Assembly (NCBI GenBank): GCA_002633005.1
Contig: NMRA01000101.1
Location: 345,695 to 409,694, forward strand
Source: Phoronis australis
Taxonomy: Eukaryota > Phoronida > Phoronidae
DNA length: 64,000 bases
Reading direction: 5' to 3'
A program made the position numbers and the translations under genes. This document shows, piece after piece, positions 47,801 to 58,700 of the stretch. The first letter of the stretch is position 1, and every line of letters begins with the position of its first letter. The notes under the pieces were generated by a model, which did not search any database, was not told the DNA's origin, and saw nothing but the letters and a program-made list of their open reading frames with translations.

Positions 47801-50108
47801 GGAATTTTTGGATGCGTCCCTATTGAGATGGTGACGGTTTACGTAGAATTTTGGATGGTTCCAACTACTGTGGTGTCCTCTGGTGGCAAATTCGTTTTTG
47901 TCTCTGTCTTGATATCTATCAAGTTTCTTGGTGGATCTTCAGGTTCCAGTTTAAGAGAGTATGTCTGACATTGATTTTGGGATGAATCCGAATACTGTAG
48001 CATCCCCTGGTGACACTAGGTTTTACCAACTTGAAGTTACTTGACGATTTCCAAGAAATTTGGCAAATGTCTATGAAGATGTGTACTGTTTGCAATGCAG
48101 TCATGGGTGCACTACAATGTTTTGTTTTGCTCTTGTACCCTACTCTCTCCCATCAACAAAGTGCTTCTGGTGTATTTTGTTTGTGGGAAGTGCTTAATTA
48201 ATATTTTTGTGCTCACATGGCTGCATGTACTGTAAACATCACTTCGTTCACGCTTAAGTTGCTACATAGTTGCAAAAACACTCTGTCTCCAGTATATATA
48301 CAAGAGAGCCAATAACATAATTTAATCAATAGCTATTCCATTTTAAGTTAAACAATTTACTGCATGAACATGACCTTTAAATTTTTATGTTGTGTGACCT
48401 GGTGCTTGTCTCAACACAGTTACTTTAAGTTAGTAGTTATTGTCAAATGTTTACTTAAATTTCCCTGTGTTGTGTTTTTGAACTTTGTTGTTTAAGCTGA
48501 GCTGTCCATTACAGAAACCTGAACACAATCCGAGCCATCAATAGGTTACATGGTCATCCAGTGGACCGCTACAGCATAATGGCCAGAAGGTGAGTCAACT
48601 TTTTTGCAAAGTAAGGAACAACAATAGGCTCGTTGGCCAGTCAAGAATCTGTTGTGCTTGTTCCAGGTTTCTATGTGCATCCATGAGTAGAGCAAGCTCA
48701 GTGCAAATGCCACCTGTCTCTCTAAGGCCCACTTCACAATTGACTGACCCACCCAGTCACATTTATTTACAAATCAGCACAATTACCCCTTTCCAGCTTG
48801 TTCGACTGATTCTTTCGAATGGATCTTGAATTTTGCACCCAACTTGGCTATAGGGATTTTTCTGCGTGTTCGAGTTGAGACATTGTATTCCTGGAATTAA
48901 AACCAATTTTTGCTGTTCATTTCAGTGCCATAACGGGAATCTATAAAGATGACAAACAAAATATTGGTATCATTGGTCAAGTAAAGGTGTTGACAGAGAG
49001 ATGTTACTTTGAGTACAAGCTAAGGTGAGTAGTGTGTAATGTTCTGGTGTCATGTTTGCCAGACATACAGTCACCAGTTTGATCCGAGCAAAAATTGCCA
49101 AAATTTTTTTCTTCATTTTTCAATGGTTCTGACATTTTTGTGAATGTCCGCATTTTCTCAACACCTTGTCTTGTAATAGACATGGAATAGAATTTAATAT
49201 CAATAATTTATTGCTTCTTATTTTGTGAGAAAAGAAGATTTAATTGTGTTGTCTGGAAATTCTTTTGTTGAAAGTGAAGGGGTGATTAAACAGACAAAAC
49301 TGTCCATTTTGGAATGGGAAACTCACTGTGTTATGTCGTCAGGGTTGAGATGACTGTTAAATGAAAACGTGATGTCATAGGTTTGTACTGCACATGTGTG
49401 TTATGTGGTTCTTTTCAAAAACTCATTTCAGCTTGTTGCAAACACATTTTGTAATGGATTTGATTTGCACTTTTTTGCTTTCTTATTTTTCCTATGTGGG
49501 GATAGTATGTTATTGCACTGACATTGAAATGCATACTTTGGTGTAAGCTACAAGATAGTTTTCTGCTATTTAAAACGACAGATTTTAGTGGTGTATGCCA
49601 TGAACTAAAAATCCGAAATAACACAAGTGGACACCATTGCACATTGTCTTCATGAAATAGGTAATACATCAATTCATGAAACATGAAGGGTGATCATTGT
49701 CTTCATGAAATAAGTCCAGTCATGAACTTACAGGGTGATCCATGTCAATTCTTATAATCTTTATTAAAATTTCTTTCTTTGTTACACAATTTCTTTCTAT
49801 CATAATCCAGTGTCATTAATGTGACACAATCAGCTCAACTGAGTGATAATCTCAAGTTGGTGTACTTGTAGCTATACAGTACAAGCAGGAGACTGGAAGA
49901 CATCGAGCCATTTACAGCTTGATACTTTTACTGTGTTAAGTAGACAAGGCCATTTTAAATTCAACAAAAATGTATTTGTTTACCTCTGTGTCTCTGTAGT
50001 TCTGAGAGATTTATCAGCTGGTTAGCCAGACTCTACATTAAAGTGCTTGTCTACATGGGCCGGATTCCTGATCTCTCGGAGTTCATGAGGTCAAATGAAC
50101 AAAAGTAA
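29268..50108 (+). CDS. ADCK5: ADCK5, mitochondrial aarF-domain (UbiB family) atypical kinase
   Basis: Fourteen coding positions: 29268-29369, 31866-32062, 33584-33647, 35581-35781, 36561-36701, 37416-37529, 39126-39257, 41598-41681, 41984-42065, 42554-42724, then 46001-46178 or 44086-44299, 48515-48589, 48926-49024 and 50000-50108. All phases agree, giving 582 (or 594) residues against about 580 in human ADCK5. The start is basic and nearly acid-free ([19 protein letters not shown]), as in mitochondrial targeting peptides, followed by a hydrophobic span near residues 67-85. UbiB hallmarks are present: KxGQ in [13 protein letters not shown], the alanine-rich AAASLAQVH replacing the P-loop, VAVKV, the catalytic DPHPGN and the metal-binding LDHGLY. 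UbiB proteins act as atypical kinases or ATPases; the COQ8 members serve coenzyme Q synthesis, but ADCK5's own substrate is not established. The human alignment favours ADCK5 over ADCK1, for example [12 protein letters not shown] and [10 protein letters not shown]. Confidence 0.93.
31130..31800 (-). mobile_element. Degraded non-LTR retrotransposon RNase H remnant
   Basis: In ADCK5 intron 1, the minus strand reads [14 protein letters not shown] (31338-31400) and further on [18 protein letters not shown] (about 31190-31240). These are the second and third conserved motifs of the RNase H domain found at the C-terminus of several non-LTR retrotransposon polyproteins. Upstream (about 31510-31770) a frame with DGELDGAGF may be the first motif. 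Frames are broken between motifs, and a 25-bp tandem duplication (31215-31264) interrupts the third. Inactive remnant. Confidence 0.6.
32854..32906. repeat. (CACG)n/(CA)n microsatellite
   Basis: A compound run of cacg tetramers followed by ca dinucleotides, in ADCK5 intron 2. Confidence 0.95.
33697..33957. mobile_element. MITE-like element, copy 3
   Basis: About 260 bp with ends agcacgcgtgcacc and gatgcgcgcatgct and the same interior (catttggcgaagtaggc, gagacaaaagt) as the copy at 21780. It begins roughly 50 bases after ADCK5 exon 3, inside the intron. Confidence 0.75.
39380..39766. mobile_element. Foldback element with long terminal inverted repeats
   Basis: The left arm (about 39380-39520) and right arm (about 39620-39766) are inverted copies over roughly 140 bp. 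For example, gaaagcttgatactgatt on the left pairs with aatcagaatcaagctttc on the right, and gtagtgtcgaaacaat pairs with attgtttcgacactac. No transposase is seen. It lies in the ADCK5 intron after the exon at 39126-39257. Confidence 0.8.
42388..42486. repeat. (CACCAY)n microsatellite
   Basis: Roughly 100 bp of cac/cat triplets, ending about 65 bp upstream of the ADCK5 exon at 42554. The histidine-rich reading of this stretch is an artefact of the repeat in an intron, not protein. Confidence 0.95.
44086..44299 (+). CDS. ADCK5: ADCK5 alternative exon 11a
   Basis: A 214-nt exon with a pyrimidine-rich acceptor (tgtttctag) and donor AG|gtattg. It enters in phase 1 and leaves in phase 2. It encodes [15 protein letters not shown], a segment of about 12 extra residues, and ends [14 protein letters not shown]. 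It aligns to the same part of human ADCK5 as exon 11b but is more divergent: the conserved QRP is QRH, and the spacer is longer. It contains no stop. Because 11a plus 11b together would leave the frame in phase 0 where phase 2 is needed, at most one can be used per transcript. Confidence 0.7.
45372..45450. repeat. Dispersed repeat fragment
   Basis: The segment with agggaacttagtcgagtccc and gtttcgtgcaaccgggcaca is closely matched at 60066-60125 (agggaacttagttgagaccc, gtttcatgcaaccgagcaca). These are two copies of one interspersed family, one in an ADCK5 intron and one in a P450 intron. Confidence 0.75.
46001..46178 (+). CDS. ADCK5: ADCK5 alternative exon 11b (ancestral-like)
   Basis: A 178-nt exon with acceptor ttttccag and donor AG|gtgcgt, phase 1 to phase 2, the same as 11a. 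It encodes [16 protein letters not shown] through [14 protein letters not shown] and aligns without gaps to human ADCK5 (EMLMQRPVR to LRELPRPMLLVLR). It is the more conserved of the tandem pair and the likely default exon. Confidence 0.88.
46491..46650. mobile_element. Short inverted-repeat element (about 160 bp)
   Basis: Ends agggatggatccagg and ccctggatccgcct are imperfect inverted complements. The interior is G-rich then C-rich, so the whole element can fold. Fragments of the cctggatccgcc end recur near 27340 and inside Kazal introns (about 8185 and 13490), suggesting a widespread family. Confidence 0.65.
47200..48080. repeat. Degenerate long-period repeat in ADCK5 intron
   Basis: A phrase like gtgccccctggtggcaaatt followed by tttgtctctgt, a cttgaagg/cttgatgg segment and gattttcatgaaatttgg recurs several times with strong divergence. 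A related piece lies at about 51430-51570, beyond the gene's end. It looks like an old tandem array or clustered copies of a non-coding element. Confidence 0.55.
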
Positions 50109-50130
50109 GTATGTGTTCCTGGCTATTTAA

Positions 50131-50136
50131 AATAAA
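50131..50136 (+). terminator. ADCK5: Candidate ADCK5 polyadenylation signal
   Basis: AATAAA only 23 bases after the TAA stop at 50106-50108. It is canonical but unusually close, so other downstream sites are possible. Confidence 0.45.
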
Positions 50137-50139
50137 TGA

Positions 50140-53100
50140 TGAAAACAAACATTTTCACAAAAAGTTGATAAAACCCTTTCTTATCCTTGAGCCGGACATA
50201 TTTTTTGAGTAAAGATTCTGTCGTAGTTAACAAATGACCAGACATCTTCTGAATTACCAGTCTACCCAAAATGCACGTTGTCCAAAATAATTGAATATTT
50301 GATGGAAGCGATGTTTGAGCATTTCATTTGTTAGATAGGAGATTAAAATTACATTTGAGCAGATATTTTTGTTGTCAGGAACTTTATTGCAATTCGTTAC
50401 TAACCTGGCAACTTCTGTCTATTATTTTCAACATGCTCAGCATTGAATTTACTTATTATGATTAAATTAAAAAATTGTCAAATAATTTGTTTCCGAGGCT
50501 TAATGTTGGCTAGCTCTTCAAGAAGAAGTCTTGAAATTTGTTGGAACATTATGGAAAGCAATAACAGAGAACTGTGTAGTGGTGATCATGTTTACTCTGT
50601 GTCAATTTTCCAAGCATGCACAAAAACCAACAAAATAGTCTCTTAAGATAAAGGCCTTGGTTCAACTATTGATTATCTTGACATAACAAGCAGCCTGCTC
50701 ACAAATTTGAAATTCGCTCTTTGTTTACATTCATTTGCACCATTCTCAGATGTGACTATTACTATCTGTCTGTCAACATCGTAGGTTTGACAAGGCTCTA
50801 CAGTGAAGGCCTCCATGATGGTGATTATGTCAAGCTGCTCAAGTTGGTGTTGTTCACAGTGCACACATTGGACAGGGTATTTAATGGTGTCGTAACTTGT
50901 CCAGTTGTAGTATTTTGACCAACTGTATGTGGATGTTAATTGTACTTGTTATTAGTAATATTATAGCTAGTAGCAGGATGAACAGTACAAGCCAAAAGTA
51001 TTTAGACAAAATAAACTGAAAATCCTCATCATGACGGCTTGGTGGAAGCCAAACTTATCATCAGAGTAGTCTCCCCTGATGACCAAGAATGAAGGGGAAT
51101 TAATGGGAAAGTCAGTAAGGGGGCTCAGCCATTGTGTAATTAGAATTTTGCTGCCTGAATAGTTATTACCAGTCATTTTTGCTGTTAACAGAATTAGCTG
51201 TCATGACAGGGAAACAGGATTTTGTCTGATTAGCCGCACTGCAGCTTTCATCACGTGAATGCTCACACTCGTACTAGAATATTCAGGTAATCAACTGAAT
51301 TTTGCATGATCCGTGAATGTACCACGATTACTGGCAAATGTTTCATAGCCAAAAATGACAATTAATGTAGGCAGTCTAGATACCATACCCATTGTGCACT
51401 GATACACTGTAGGCCTATTATGGCAATTTATCAGATGACAACTTCTTTTAGATGGATCCAACTTCCCTTGTGCCCCCTAGTGGCAAGTCTATTTTTTTCA
51501 TCAACTTAACCTCTGTATGTTAAGACTTCCTAGACGGATTTTCATTTAATTAGTAAGGGGAGACGACGAGGCCGTCATTTTCAAACATTCAACTTATTCT
51601 GCACCACCTTTTTGACCATTTTGGATACTTATGAACACCCCATAAAGCGTACTGTTTGAGGTGCAGTTCCGGTTTCATTTCAACGCCTCATATTGCTCTT
51701 GTTGCTATGGGTAAGGTTAGAAACTTTTTTCTCCCTGTTAGGGATTGTTATAACTTAGTATGACTGCTACCAGTACAATGTGCAAAGGCTTCTGGGATAC
51801 TCAATGTATTAAAGGGTACTCACTGAAGTTTTCTGTCATTTAGCTTTGAATGTTTCTCCAGCTACGTTCTGTTTTTGTTATATATTTCATAAATATACGT
51901 ACAATTACTTCCCATAAGTTAAGTTTACTGTCAGGGATATTTATTACTGGATAATTAAAACTCGGACTATGAATTTCGTCCTTTAAGTGAAAATGAAATT
52001 TTAAATCGTGAAACCTGTGATTCTCAATATTTAAGTATAAACACCTAAAATTGTAAATAAATGTGTGATAGGTATAGTTTAATGATAGCAATCATGAATT
52101 ACTGTGTTGTAATGTGAAAAAAATACAAAATAAATCTAGTCATCTGGTATAACTTACTTGTATTATTTTAGGACATTGTATAACCACCAGGTTGGGTCTG
52201 TCTGATTCCTTGATTATGGCCATGCATTCTACAGTAGGACATTAATTCCAAGGCTCTGAACTCAAACATCTCAGGATGTTCTATTTTCTCCACTGACAAG
52301 TCCAATTCTTGTGTCACATTGCTCAGTAATGTGAAACAAGATCCTAAAGCACCTAATCTGTGTTGTAGCTGATGACTCAAGTCAAACAATCACATTGGTC
52401 CATGTGCTCACTTATCTTTTACACTTATCTGTTACCTTTTACAGAAACTAAGTGCACAAACTGGTACACTGCAGCTTGACTCTTCATCGCGAGTGAAGTT
52501 AATGTGGTTGTTGCAAAACTTAAAGTGATCATCTCTTTTAATTTCTTGAAAATGTGTCATCTGCAGTTGAAATTGTGGGATGGGCAGAACACCTGCATAA
52601 CCGCTGATTTTTCGCGAATTTCGACGACTCACTAGTCAGTTTTGCAAGCTCAACAGAATAATGTATTTTGTTATAGATTAGGTCCATTTGTTCACGTCAG
52701 CCGTGGTGCATGGTTTGTGATTAGGTGTGCTTGCAAGTGTTGTATGCGTCATCAAGGCGTATCTTTGTTGCTTGAAGGTTTCTGAAAACTGCATGCAACT
52801 GTGCGGTAGATTATGGGTCTAGTCTGTATTAGTCTCTAATGTTATGGTGCATTGTGGGATTCATATGTAGGAGGAGCTTGAGGGTGGTGCACGATGACTG
52901 GCGATAAAGGATCCAAATGGGTGCGAGGAGGTATGAGTGTGGGAATCCGTTCGATTTAGTAGTCGGGTTGTGGGCCTCCGCCAAGTAAATTTGAAAAATT
53001 AGGTGTAATTTGGTGCATTCTAGAGGCTTGATTCTCAAAAAGACAAGACCTCAAGCTATGCCTATGATTGAAGTGTCCAGTGACGGTGTCTTGGTAAAAG

Positions 53101-55770
53101 GGCCGGAAAGGGCCTCTGCAAGGTGCAGTGACAATGATGTGTCCTAAGGGAGCATTCACATATTACGTCATCCAAAATTTGCCCGTACTTTCTACCGCCT
53201 TTCCTCCCCTCAGTCATCACACGTCATCATGATATAAACTTTCCAACCTCTAATTGTGTCATCACGGCCAATCCCTGTCATGATGGAGTGGGGGTCTGTC
53301 GTTTGGGTATGTGTGAAATATGTTGACATCTTGGAAACGTGAAAAGGCGTGTCCCAATTTTGGAATTGGTCAATTTCCCTAGAGGGTAAACCACTTCCCA
53401 CGATATGTACGTCGATGGAGCCTCCACTCGATCACGTCGCCACGAGTCTAAACCCCTCCGCTGAATCGTCAGCTTTTCCAAAACCCCCGTCCTCCGTCGA
53501 GTGATGACATTATAGGTGAACGCTTTGTCATGTTTCATGGGCACCCACTCGGTAAATGAGAATGTAATCTATCGAATGCCGGAAAGTTGAGTATAATTGA
53601 AACATCACCTCACGTGACAAACTAAAGCGCCGGCTCACGACAGTCTCTTCCGAATGGGAAGTCAATCCAAAAATGTACTAGAATTACGTGGAGTTGTATA
53701 CGACATCTAATGTGAAGAGAGGTAGCTATTATGATTTGCAAAACATTAAAGAGGCATGGAACGTGAAAACTCGTAAAAATACCTTTAAACAGAGCGTCTC
53801 TAATTTACTTCTTAGCCGAGGATGCTAACGTGAGAATATTATAGGTATTTCTAGAAAAAATGGTCGTATTCACTATTTTTGAAACAGACGACATATATAC
53901 TCTATCATCCAAACACATCAAATTCTCTGCCCTTGTAATATATAAGTGCGCATGCGCTCAATGAATTACCTAGTAAACATTTCCCAAGTGCATTGCTATC
54001 GTCAATTTTATCAAGGGTCACATTTTCCCTATAAAAGAAAGATGCTACTTCTATGTCTTGCCATACAAAATATGGGGACGTGGTTTGCCTTGTGGGCGAT
54101 GAAGTGAAGAGCAGTTGACATTTTTTAGAAGTTTCAAATCAAAGGAAAAATGCTTTGACATCAACAGAAATTCAAAATGTTTACGAATGAACGTGAAAAT
54201 ACGAGTTTCACTTCTGTTTTAGTGGCAAAGAACCACTTTGAATAATGCAATTTAGTCAGTATTTCGCGTTCTATGCCACTTTAGCTGAAATATATGCAGT
54301 CCCGTGGCCACACCTCACATGTACGCTCTCCTGAACCCTAGTACGAAAATACTCCACTCCCTCCATTTACAATACAGTTCTCTCAACATTCGCTGCTGTG
54401 AAACCGCTGGTAGCTCCATCTGCTGTGAAACCTCTGGTAACTCAACCCTGCATAATAAGCAACTTCTAGGCCGAATCTGTGACTGAGAAGTCTGCTAATG
54501 AATGGTCTTGGACCTATAAGAAGCATGGTATGCTCAATATCACACGCAATTCCATTTCCTTCAGTATACGAAGTTACACTACATCGAATGTAACTGATAA
54601 AATTTATATCCTTTACGCGGTATTCCTTTGTGTATCGTTATACTTCATTGGACTTATTTTTTATAATCTCGGGCCTGTTTCATGAAACGTGACACAGCAC
54701 TTTTAAATTAAGACAGATATGTTTTCCCACTTCATAGTTGTCAAATAGAGGTTTAGTTATGTAAGTACTAAATCAACACACCACTGAAAATTACTTGTAC
54801 ACATTTTCACAGTAAGAAACAGCTGTGGGTATATTCTCAGATACTTTATTCTTTACGAAAGTGAGTTTCAATTGTTTTTTATAAATAGTTATGTGGAGCG
54901 TAAGTCCAAATTTCCATCTGAAGTTTTAACTCACTAACTATGGAACCTACAAAATATGTGACATTCATTACAAAGTTTAAGTTGTAATGTCTCAGTGTCG
55001 ATATGCAAGGTGTTGTGTGGTGTGCCAGTGCGCATGTGTCAGCCACCTCGTCTGTTGTTCACCGAACTTTGTGTGAAATGGTGCATCTTTAATAATTACG
55101 CTTAATTCCAATAAAATTGTTTATTAAGCCTTTTCCATTTGATGTGCTTACATATGCGTTGCGATGAACTGTTAACCGGGATAGACTGGTTGCCATTTTT
55201 TGCGAATGGGTTATGTTGCCATCGGGACAGGCAATGCAAGTGATTCTTTACAAAAACGTCATTTTCAACGTGAATTCAAGTATAAACAAGCAGACCAATT
55301 GTATGCATCACAATCACGGTCGAATCGTTTTTTCTCGCGTATCCCCCTGGTGTTCTTGTCTACAAAAGCCAGTAAAATCTCGCACTGAGTCGCACTTCAC
55401 AACTGTCATGGCCCGGCATTGTCGATGTTGTGACGTTCACATGCTGTATTATACACTCAATTTCTTTCACTAAAGTCATTGAATTGTTCAGTTTTCATGA
55501 ACTCATCGCTTTTATAAGGGATTATCATCATGGTTGTTGTAAGATAAGGGAAAGCCCAAAAGCGGTCATGAGGTAGATTTAATGACTGATTGTTGAAAGC
55601 TATAATAATTTTCATCAATCACTCACAGAAAGAATATACTTTAAACTTCGTGTAGGTATAACCACTCTGTACAACGGATAACCGTTGTTTCAAATTCGAT
55701 ATCGCCGACGAAAGAGCTGGAAAATGCATCTGCCAACTCGCAACTTCTACGGTAGCCATATCTTGAAATC
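50140..55770. other. Intergenic region between convergent genes
   Basis: The 3' ends of ADCK5 (plus) and the P450 gene (minus) face each other across this stretch. Apart from the candidate exon at 50750-50918 and the repeat at about 51430-51570, no supported gene is seen. Two minus-strand frames (52168-52389 and 53278-53544) are longer than most but have no convincing splice sites or recognised domain. Confidence 0.5.
50750..50918 (+). other. Possible alternative ADCK5 C-terminal exon
   Basis: An acceptor-like cattctcag precedes an open frame of 169 nt ending in TGA. It would join in phase 2 to a consensus gtaagt donor that overlaps the ADCK5 stop codon (exon end 50104). The joined tail would replace the final residues with about 56 residues including GLTRLYSEGLHDGDYVKLL. 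I do not recognise this sequence, and human ADCK5 ends at about the normal stop, so this is only a candidate. Confidence 0.3.
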
Positions 55771-55775
55771 TTTCT

Positions 55776-58700
55776 CTACATGTTTTTATCGATGGGCTCA
55801 AACATGATCCTGACGCCGTTTGTACTTCTCAGTACAACGTCTGCTCGTGCATCCACACGATGGTCTGGATCACAGGACAGTCGGTACCTGGAACCGATGA
55901 AATAGTGTATAAAGATGGCGTAATGAGTTTTCAGCTCTCGTGTAGTCGTATTTTAACTGGTTAATTTTACGTGGCTGACTGGTGGTGCTTAGTAAACAAA
56001 CTGTAAACAGTTATTGTTGTTCTGGTTGTATCAGAAGTGTTAGTTAAAGTCTGATTCTGCAATTGTTTGCAGAGTTGACTCGGGACTAAAATTGCGGCAT
56101 TAATGTATATGCAATGCATGTGTCCCATTCGAGTAAGATCGGGGATATTGACTACTTACCTGTGCTGTAATTAAAAGCTACAAAACGCTTTCCAGACTGA
56201 CACGAAACATGTTTCAAGATGCATAGTGCAGGCGACTAAAGATGGACTTTCACTGAAGTGCTCGCTACTTAACACACGCAGTAAAACTCGCAACATATTC
56301 TTTCTTTGCCAAACGCATCAAAAAATCACAGACCGGCTAAATATTTGTTACTATAGTGGGCGAATGGGGTTTGAAGTGAGGAGTGACGCTTTAGATTAGC
56401 ACAAATGATCGAGCACAGGTCTAGGTTTGGCAACTACATGATGTCTGCCGCAGTCTAGTGGGTTAGGTAAAAGGGGAATAGCTTTTTAGAAATCTAAGCA
56501 TTTTAAATGATGGCATTAATGTAGTCAACGTCGCGATAACGTACCCACCTATTCAAAGTCTTAGCTGTCATTACATGTAACTCGTTCATTGCGAAGTTCT
56601 GGCCTATGCAGTTCCTAAAATTGACATATTAAAACGTGTTAATCTCATGTCAAACTGAAATCGAAAAAACTCGTTAGTCACATGACGAACTGAAATAGGC
56701 CTGACGAAACACGTCACTGGCATGTCAAAATATAAATCTACATAACAAAACACCGGCGTTACTTACATTCGGGAACTAAAATCGGCATAATAAAACAAAA
56801 CACGTTACTCGCATGCCAAACTAAAATCGAAATATTAACAAATCAAGTTAGTGACATGACAAACTGAAATCGACATCACAAAACACGTAACTAGTATGTC
56901 AAACTAAAATCTACACAACAAAATACCGGCGTTACTCACATTTGGAACTAAAATCAACATAACAAAACAGGTTACTCGCATGTCAAATTAAAATCGAAAT
57001 CTCAACAAAACAAGTTAGTGACATGAATAACTGAAATCAACATAGCAAAACACCGGCGTTACTCACATTTGAAACTAAAATCAACATAACAGAACACGTT
57101 TTTCGCATGTCAAACTAAAAACGAAATCTCAACAAAACAAGTTACTGACATGACTAACTGAAATCTACACAACAAAACACCGGCGTTACTCACATTTGGA
57201 ACTAAAATCAACATAACAAAACACGTTTTTCTCATGTCAAACTAAAATCGACATAAAAATCACGTTACTCGCGCTAGTACTTGAGCGCATCTCGATGAGA
57301 ATGTGTGACGTTTCACGAGTTCATTCCGTTCTTCTATGAATATTTGGACGTCTCCGCCTCAGTACGTCTGCATTGTCAAAAACTGACCTATATATTTTAT
57401 CCTTTGCTTTGCAGTTGGGTTTAAAGAACACGTTCAAATGACATTATCGACGAGAGAACAGGGTGGAATCGAATCTAAACAATTCGCGGTCTGTAGCCGT
57501 TTGCAGAAAAAGAGTAGTGGAGACGAAAGACATGAACTCTCGGTCATAAACTACACGATAAACCATAATCATTCGAAACTATCTTCAATTTTGTATCTGA
57601 CACCATCATGAACCTGTACAATAAAATTGTACAACTGGATTTGTCATCAGGTGTATTGAAAGAAATTCAGCCGTCTTATTCACGCCAGATCAAAATTGAA
57701 GGTATTACAAATATTCTCTGACGTCTTAAGTAGGTTATATTTACTTGTCAGGATGTAAATATTACCGCTTTACGGACATTGAAAAAAGCATATTATCCAG
57801 CTGAAAAATAAGGTGCAACTTGATCACGTTCAGAGAGCGCTGTACAAGGAGCGTGAAGTCATGAGTACTAGTTTTCAATTTTTTTAGTATTTCTAAAATA
57901 ACATTGTTGTAGAAATTCCCAAATTGTATAGTTTCCGACATGTGACAAACGGCGTAAATGTAGTGTATGTTGTGAATAGTGGAACAACTTTATCGTTTTC
58001 AAAATTTGAATTAGTACGTTGGAGCTAGACTTACACAACCAACTCACCTTGGTCCGCCAGAAAATGGCACAAACATAAATGGGTCAGCCAAAGGTTCCTC
58101 AAACCTTTCCGGTATGTAGTCCTAAAACAAAAAATTCTCCAGTAATCAGAATAACAGTTCTGGACGTCAAATGTAGTATTTGCACCTACCTAAATGTATA
58201 TGTTTTCTCACCTACATACGCAACAATTCTTTATAAATGAGTATTTTATTCAGGTATTAAGCACAAACGCGTATGCGCCTAAGCATCAGAGGCGCAAAAC
58301 ACAATCAAAATTCATTGTAGAAAAGGAACCACTAATTTGTCTTCGTCTGTGTACTTTTTTCGTCTATTTAAGGCATGTTTAAATTAACGAAAAGATTTTG
58401 GAAACTGCCTACCATTGGGGAATCCCACACGTCCGGGTTGTGGTGAAGTTCGTAAATTCCCAATTCTATCAAGGTTCCTGGCAGAAGCACAACGCCTTCT
58501 ACTTCCGTTTCTTTCGTTAGACGTCGATCTATGTATGGTACTGGTGGGTGAAGTCTTAGTGACTCTTTTATGCAGCAAGTTAAGTAATCGAACTTTGACA
58601 TGTCTTCCCTGAAGAATAAACAAACCGACTGTTTTACGAGACAATCGTGGCGAGAATCTACCTACTCTTTTGTTACCCTGACGCCGTTCTTCCTCCGAAC

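Noticed and set aside
53278-53544. 88-residue minus-strand frame
   Set aside because: No recognised domain, no splice partner, and codon pattern not clearly coding. Treated as chance.
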